A stretch of 17,757 bases of DNA, from NCBI GenBank assembly GCA_964639255.1, contig CAZXDP010000056.1, positions 1 to 17,757 of the forward strand, given 5' to 3'. Made by a program: the position numbers and the translations under genes. This document shows, one piece after another, positions 14,392-17,757 of the stretch (position 1 is its first letter; each line of letters starts with the position of its first letter). The notes under the pieces were generated by a model that was given only the letters and a program-made list of their open reading frames with translations, had not been told where the DNA came from and ran no database searches. This DNA comes from NZQO01 sp964639255 (GTDB lineage Bacteria; Bacteroidota; Bacteroidia; Flavobacteriales; Flavobacteriaceae).

Positions 14392-14445
14392 TATATAACT
14401 TGCTCGGTATCCTATATGTGATCAATCCTTTTTGATCGTCACCAG

Positions 14446-14497
14446 TCCCGAAGCTTCGGGAGACTATCCACCATTGGCGGACAAGTTGTCCGAATCC
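14446..14497. repeat. 16-bp palindrome plus dispersed 38-bp element, copy 1
   Basis: TCCCGAAGCTTCGGGA (14446-14461) is a perfect palindrome. It runs directly into a 38-bp element (14460-14497) containing the dyad GGACAAGTTGTCC. The element recurs in the same orientation at 15797-15834 with 36 of 38 bases identical. The two copies flank the zinc-motif gene. Confidence 0.85.
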
Positions 14498-14593
14498 ACT
14501 CGGAATTGCTAACGCCAGTGCTAAACTGAAAATGATTAACTTAAAGCCCGTAACTGGAGGTTAAACGACATCGTTGTAAAATACATACTTTCC

Positions 14594-14615
14594 TGAAATA
14601 GGTTGGCCTATTTTA
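14594..14615 (-). terminator. Weak hairpin downstream of the zinc-motif gene
   Basis: AAATAGG and CCTATTT (14596-14613) form a perfect 7-bp stem with a TTGG loop, extendable by two pairs, 28 bp beyond the stop of the minus-strand gene. There is no clear U-run, so terminator function is uncertain. Confidence 0.3.
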
Positions 14616-14642
14616 GTACAAGAAGCATATAGATGTAAAAGA

Positions 14643-15617
14643 TCAGTTACTCTTGCCAGTTCCATTACACCTGCTACATTTATGCTGGCGATGCCAATCT
14701 TCTGTTTTGGTTGTTGTTTCTACCGTGTAAGAATAGTCTGTTTCATCTACTATTTTTGATTCTTTAGTTGTTACAGGTTTTGATGTGTAGGTTTTTCCCG
14801 TTCCACCACAAACTGGGCAGACGTTAGAAACGGTTCGACTTTTATTATAACTGTCCCATGCTTGATTAACTCGTCTTCTCTCTTCAGCAGAAAACAAATT
14901 TTCCATGCTGTATTTATTTTCATTGTTAGTTGGCTGATTTTTCGGCTTTGATGATTTTCCGAAAATGTTATAATCTGTGCCTCTTTTGTTAGTAGAAGTT
15001 TTCTTCTCAGTTTTTGTCTGTGCGTAGTTTGAATTCTTTTTATTAACTAAAGAAGAATTTTTAGTTTTAGGTCTGGAAGTCTTTACAACTTCGGTAGGTT
15101 TCGAAATTGATTTTTTTTGAGTAGCCATTTGCATTGCAATGACGTTTTCAGCCTCATTTTGAAATGGAATCTTTTTTTCTTTTAAATAGCCTATAAAAGA
15201 ATGATCATCTTTAGTTAAATCCGTATCACTTTCTTGAACTCTGTATGTTTTAGCATCAAACTTTGGATATTTGGAAGGTTTTATATACCATTTGCCATTC
15301 TCTTTGCCAGTATCGATATTGTAACCAAACCATCTATTCGGATGGCGTTGGTAAAACACATAGGTATTTGCCTGGGGAGTTTCTGTAATAAAAAATGTCT
15401 TATCAGTCATCCATCCGATTATTTTTAAATCAGGATTGGTATTTTTTTCTAAATAGGAGGGCATAATGAGTGCCTTCACTTGCTCTTGCGATTTTGTTAA
15501 TGCAAGAAGATACTCTTTAACCAATGCACTGCCTTCATCATCCACATAATCGTAAACTTGGTTTTGACTAATTGCAAAAAACGGTATAACAGCCAGAAGA
15601 AATAGAAATTTCTTCAT
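14643..15617 (-). CDS. Secreted protein with two DnaJ-type CxxCxGxG zinc motifs
   Basis: 324 residues with a signal peptide (MKKFLFLLAVIPFFAISQ). The N-terminal part (about 20-160) looks globular and aromatic-rich. A low-complexity Lys/Ser/Thr/Asn linker (about 165-245) leads to a C-terminal zinc module with CPVCGGTG (267-274) and CSRCNGTG (314-321). These repeats are the zinc-binding units of DnaJ, but no J-domain is present. Placing them in an exported protein is unusual because DnaJ acts in the cytoplasm; some flavobacterial exported proteins share this arrangement, and their role is unknown. The gene is flanked by the two copies of the 38-bp element. I do not recognise the N-terminal domain. 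Confidence 0.75.
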   Translation of the reverse strand: MKKFLFLLAVIPFFAISQNQVYDYVDDEGSALVKEYLLALTKSQEQVKALIMPSYLEKNTNPDLKIIGWMTDKTFFITETPQANTYVFYQRHPNRWFGYNIDTGKENGKWYIKPSKYPKFDAKTYRVQESDTDLTKDDHSFIGYLKEKKIPFQNEAENVIAMQMATQKKSISKPTEVVKTSRPKTKNSSLVNKKNSNYAQTKTEKKTSTNKRGTDYNIFGKSSKPKNQPTNNENKYSMENLFSAEERRRVNQAWDSYNKSRTVSNVCPVCGGTGKTYTSKPVTTKESKIVDETDYSYTVETTTKTEDWHRQHKCSRCNGTGKSN

Positions 15618-15796
15618 AATTTTAACATTTTACTAAAAATAATCAATTTTTTTTACTTACCAATGCAAATGATATAACAGTTCAAAACGATTTTAATGGT
15701 TATAAAAGCAAAATATAAATGATTTAGAGAACATTAGGAGATAAAAACGCTTGGCCAATACTGCAACACCGCAATTAATGCGTCCTGACGCCTTTG

Positions 15797-15834
15797 GAGA
15801 CTATCCACCATGGGCGGACAAGCTGTCCGAATCC
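15797..15834. repeat. Dispersed 38-bp element, copy 2
   Basis: Same orientation as copy 1 (14460-14497), differing at two positions. It is preceded by a different small hairpin (GCGTC/GACGC) and followed by CCTGC-G-GCAGG. It lies in the gene-free interval 15618-15947, which otherwise holds the AT-rich upstream region of the zinc-motif gene and the unrecognised promoter of the DUF1835 gene. Confidence 0.85.
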
Positions 15835-15947
15835 GTGCCTGCGGCAGGAATTCTGAATTACTACAGTCTGTCCTTAACAGTATACTATTAATCTATAATC
15901 TGTAACTGACGGCTACGCGAACTCGCTAGCAGCTATTTTTAAAAAAA

Positions 15948-16694
15948 GTGAAAAAGCAAATCCATATTCTTAACGGCGATGCACTAAAAGAGCAGTTTCC
16001 TGGGGAAATTGAGGGTGAAGTGATCATCGCAAGGGAGTGCCTCGTTGAGGGCGATGTTGATGGAGATGATTTCGATACCTTCTTCAAAAATCGAGCTGAA
16101 TTTATTTCCCAGCATTACGATGATTCGAAGGAAGCCTATCACAATAACGTAAGGACCGAATTTCAAAAGATTCATAATATTGGGAGCAACGCCGACATAA
16201 ACCTTTGGTTCGAAGATGATTTGTTTTGCCAGGTAAATTTCTGGTTTGTCACCTACCTTCTCTCCCATAGCAAAAATGATAACAAAGTATTTTTGATACG
16301 GCCAAGCGCACACAACTTCTATGGTTTTGGCGGCCTGAGTAGGTTAGAACTGATTTCAGCCTATAAAAGCAGAAAGGAAATTAAGGAACCGCTTCGGGTG
16401 GCCAACCTGTGGGTCGATTACCGAAACAAGGATTGGAAAAACCTAATGGCCACAGCAAATACTATCAAAAATGAATTTCCTTTCATCATCCCTGCCGTAC
16501 AAGCTCAGATCGAGCGAATTCCAGAGGGAGACGATCCGGGCAGACCGATAAGGGTAATAGTAGAAATAATGGAGGAACTCCAAACCGAGAATTTCGGAAG
16601 AATTTTCAAGGAGTTCTCAAAAAGGGAGCCTATATATGGATTTGGCGATCTACAGCTAAAGGCTTTATTTGAAAAAGCCAAAAACTACCGATAA
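15948..16694 (+). CDS. DUF1835 domain protein
   Basis: 248 residues starting at GTG. The N-terminus KQIHILNGDALKEQFP (3-18) with GEVIIARECLVEGDVDG (23-39), followed by FFKNRAEFI, and NLWFEDDLFCQVNFWF (84-99), is the DUF1835 pattern. The HILNGDAL segment resembles a nucleotide- or substrate-binding strand-loop. The C-terminal half (about 165-248) is helical and corresponds to the region that follows DUF1835 in related proteins. The function is unknown and the protein is predicted to be cytoplasmic. The GTG start is supported by the family beginning directly with this strand; no in-frame ATG precedes the conserved segment. Composition is closer to the host-like left part than to the AT-rich block. 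Confidence 0.85.
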   Translation: MKKQIHILNGDALKEQFPGEIEGEVIIARECLVEGDVDGDDFDTFFKNRAEFISQHYDDSKEAYHNNVRTEFQKIHNIGSNADINLWFEDDLFCQVNFWFVTYLLSHSKNDNKVFLIRPSAHNFYGFGGLSRLELISAYKSRKEIKEPLRVANLWVDYRNKDWKNLMATANTIKNEFPFIIPAVQAQIERIPEGDDPGRPIRVIVEIMEELQTENFGRIFKEFSKREPIYGFGDLQLKALFEKAKNYR

Positions 16695-16768
16695 CTACGT
16701 TTGATGTGCCATGGGTTGCGCCAAATGATGGCCAGCTACAAAAATGTTCCCTCTACCCTATCTGTCGC

Positions 16769-16783
16769 GCAATTGAAAATTGC
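16769..16783. repeat. Small hairpin between DUF1835 and DUF6090 genes
   Basis: GCAATT (16769-16774) and AATTGC (16778-16783) with a GAA loop. There is no U-run; it is possibly a regulatory or mRNA-stability element after the DUF1835 gene. A promoter-like TATCTTTA follows at 16860-16867, 16 bp before the DUF6090 start. Confidence 0.35.
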
Positions 16784-16883
16784 ATACATCGTTAATGCGC
16801 TATGAGCGATTTATACATTGTACCTCCAGTATCTTACTATCCCAATTAATTAAAAATCATATCTTTAGGGAAACGAACGGCTT

Positions 16884-17642
16884 GTGATTAAATTCTTTCG
16901 AAAAATTCGACAGCGATTACTTTCTGAAAATAAACTCAGTAAGTATCTCTTGTACGCACTAGGAGAAATTGTACTTGTTGTAATTGGTATTTTGATCGCT
17001 ATAAGTATCAACAATTGGAATGAGAAAAGAAAAAATGATAGCATATCCCAACATTACCTAAACTTATTAAGGGAAGAATTTGAATTCAATAAACAGAATT
17101 TGCAAAACGTTGTGGGTCAAAATGATACAAATGCCCATAACGGTTTACAAGTGCTAAAATATACAGGGCCTTCCAAGCCCGAAATAAGTGAAAAAAGTTT
17201 TGACTCCTTAATGATTATGATTATTGGCAATGAGGTTGAATTTGAGCCTCGTAATGAAATTGTCAACGAATTGATTTCCACTGGAAAATTATCCCTCTTC
17301 AACAATGCCGATATTAGAACATCCCTCTCCTCATGGTCTGGTGCTATTCAACGAGTAAAATTTCAAGAGGCAAAACTTTCAAAATACAGATTTCAGCTGT
17401 TAGATCTTACCATGAAACACATAAACCTACGAGATGCAATAGTGAATTCTAGAGGAGAAATTTTTGGTATAACCGCATCAAAATTCAACAAAAAGAATAC
17501 GCAAATACTCCAGTTGCAAGAATTTGAAAGTCTTATGACTTCCTTCATAGGCGCCTCAAAATTTGCCGACCAAAGGTTCGAAGCATTGGCTAGGAAAATA
17601 GATGAGATTCTATATTTAATAAACCAAGAAATGACAAACTAA
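16884..17642 (+). CDS. DUF6090 family single-pass membrane protein (copy 2)
   Basis: 252 residues from a GTG start. It begins MIKFFRKIRQRLLSENKLSK, followed by a membrane helix YLLYALGEIVLVVIGILIAI (21-40) and INNWNEKRK (42-50), the textbook start of the family. The soluble domain is helix-rich and contains EPRNEIVNELISTGKLS and SLSSWSG, which align with NPNNSLLVEMINSGSLK and YLTSWES of copy 1 at 4999. The two are therefore paralogues, clearly diverged outside the N-terminus. The function is unknown. A GTG start fits because the family begins exactly at this Met-Ile-Lys-Phe-Phe. No operon partner is visible in the remaining 115 bp. Confidence 0.88.
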   Translation: MIKFFRKIRQRLLSENKLSKYLLYALGEIVLVVIGILIAISINNWNEKRKNDSISQHYLNLLREEFEFNKQNLQNVVGQNDTNAHNGLQVLKYTGPSKPEISEKSFDSLMIMIIGNEVEFEPRNEIVNELISTGKLSLFNNADIRTSLSSWSGAIQRVKFQEAKLSKYRFQLLDLTMKHINLRDAIVNSRGEIFGITASKFNKKNTQILQLQEFESLMTSFIGASKFADQRFEALARKIDEILYLINQEMTN

Positions 17643-17757
17643 AGAACGCACGATACTATGCGTAGGGCACAACTCACGGTTTTGTTACGGAATTCTAAAT
17701 CAATTTGTCTAAATTTGGTTACGACGGGATGTCATAACTGATTTTCCGAAACGGAAT

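Overview
The window looks like chromosomal DNA from a marine-type member of the Flavobacteriaceae (Bacteroidota). The evidence is two DUF6090 proteins with the typical flavobacterial N-terminus (MIKFFRKIRQ..., YLLYALGEI, ILIA..INN), an isoprenylcysteine-methyltransferase-like protein, a bacterial TIMP/netrin-like secreted protein, and a general lack of Shine-Dalgarno sequences. No rRNA, tRNA, CRISPR array, transposase or integrase gene was recognised.

Left part (1-10.8 kb): moderate-GC, host-like DNA rich in redox and stress functions. On the minus strand lie a partial secreted TIMP-like protein, thioredoxin reductase (trxB, with its own terminator), a small membrane methyltransferase and catalase-peroxidase (katG, with its own terminator). 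A DUF6090 membrane protein runs divergently from katG. A 56-residue membrane miniprotein, a YghA-type short-chain dehydrogenase and an MgtC/SapB membrane protein follow. A very tight six-gene minus-strand operon then reads, in transcription order: DUF421 (YetF-like) membrane protein, SemiSWEET sugar transporter, YqcI/YcgG-GntA-type haem enzyme, PaiB-type FMN-binding protein, DUF1989 protein, four-helix membrane protein with an acidic tail. The side-by-side presence of a GntA-family enzyme and a DUF1989 (carboxyguanidine-deiminase-related) protein suggests chemistry on a guanidino compound. This is the most promising candidate for an undescribed pathway.

Boundary (10.8-11.3 kb): non-coding DNA holding seven exact-period 10-bp repeats (core TTGAC) followed by four exact-period 11-bp repeats (core GTTCGAG).

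Accessory block (11.3-14.3 kb): strikingly AT-rich. It has two gene modules, a DUF2971 protein and an AAA ATPase plus HNH nuclease pair resembling the Septu (PtuA/PtuB) anti-phage system. The modules are delimited by imperfect inverted motifs of the type GTGCnnAAC ... GTTkGGCAC that resemble integron attC-like cassette boundaries, although no integrase is present.

Right part (14.3-17.8 kb): a 398-bp spacer with long hairpins, a palindrome and a 38-bp element, then a secreted protein with two DnaJ-type CxxCxGxG zinc motifs (minus strand). A second copy of the 38-bp element, a DUF1835 protein and a second DUF6090 paralogue follow. The last 115 bp hold nothing I can identify.
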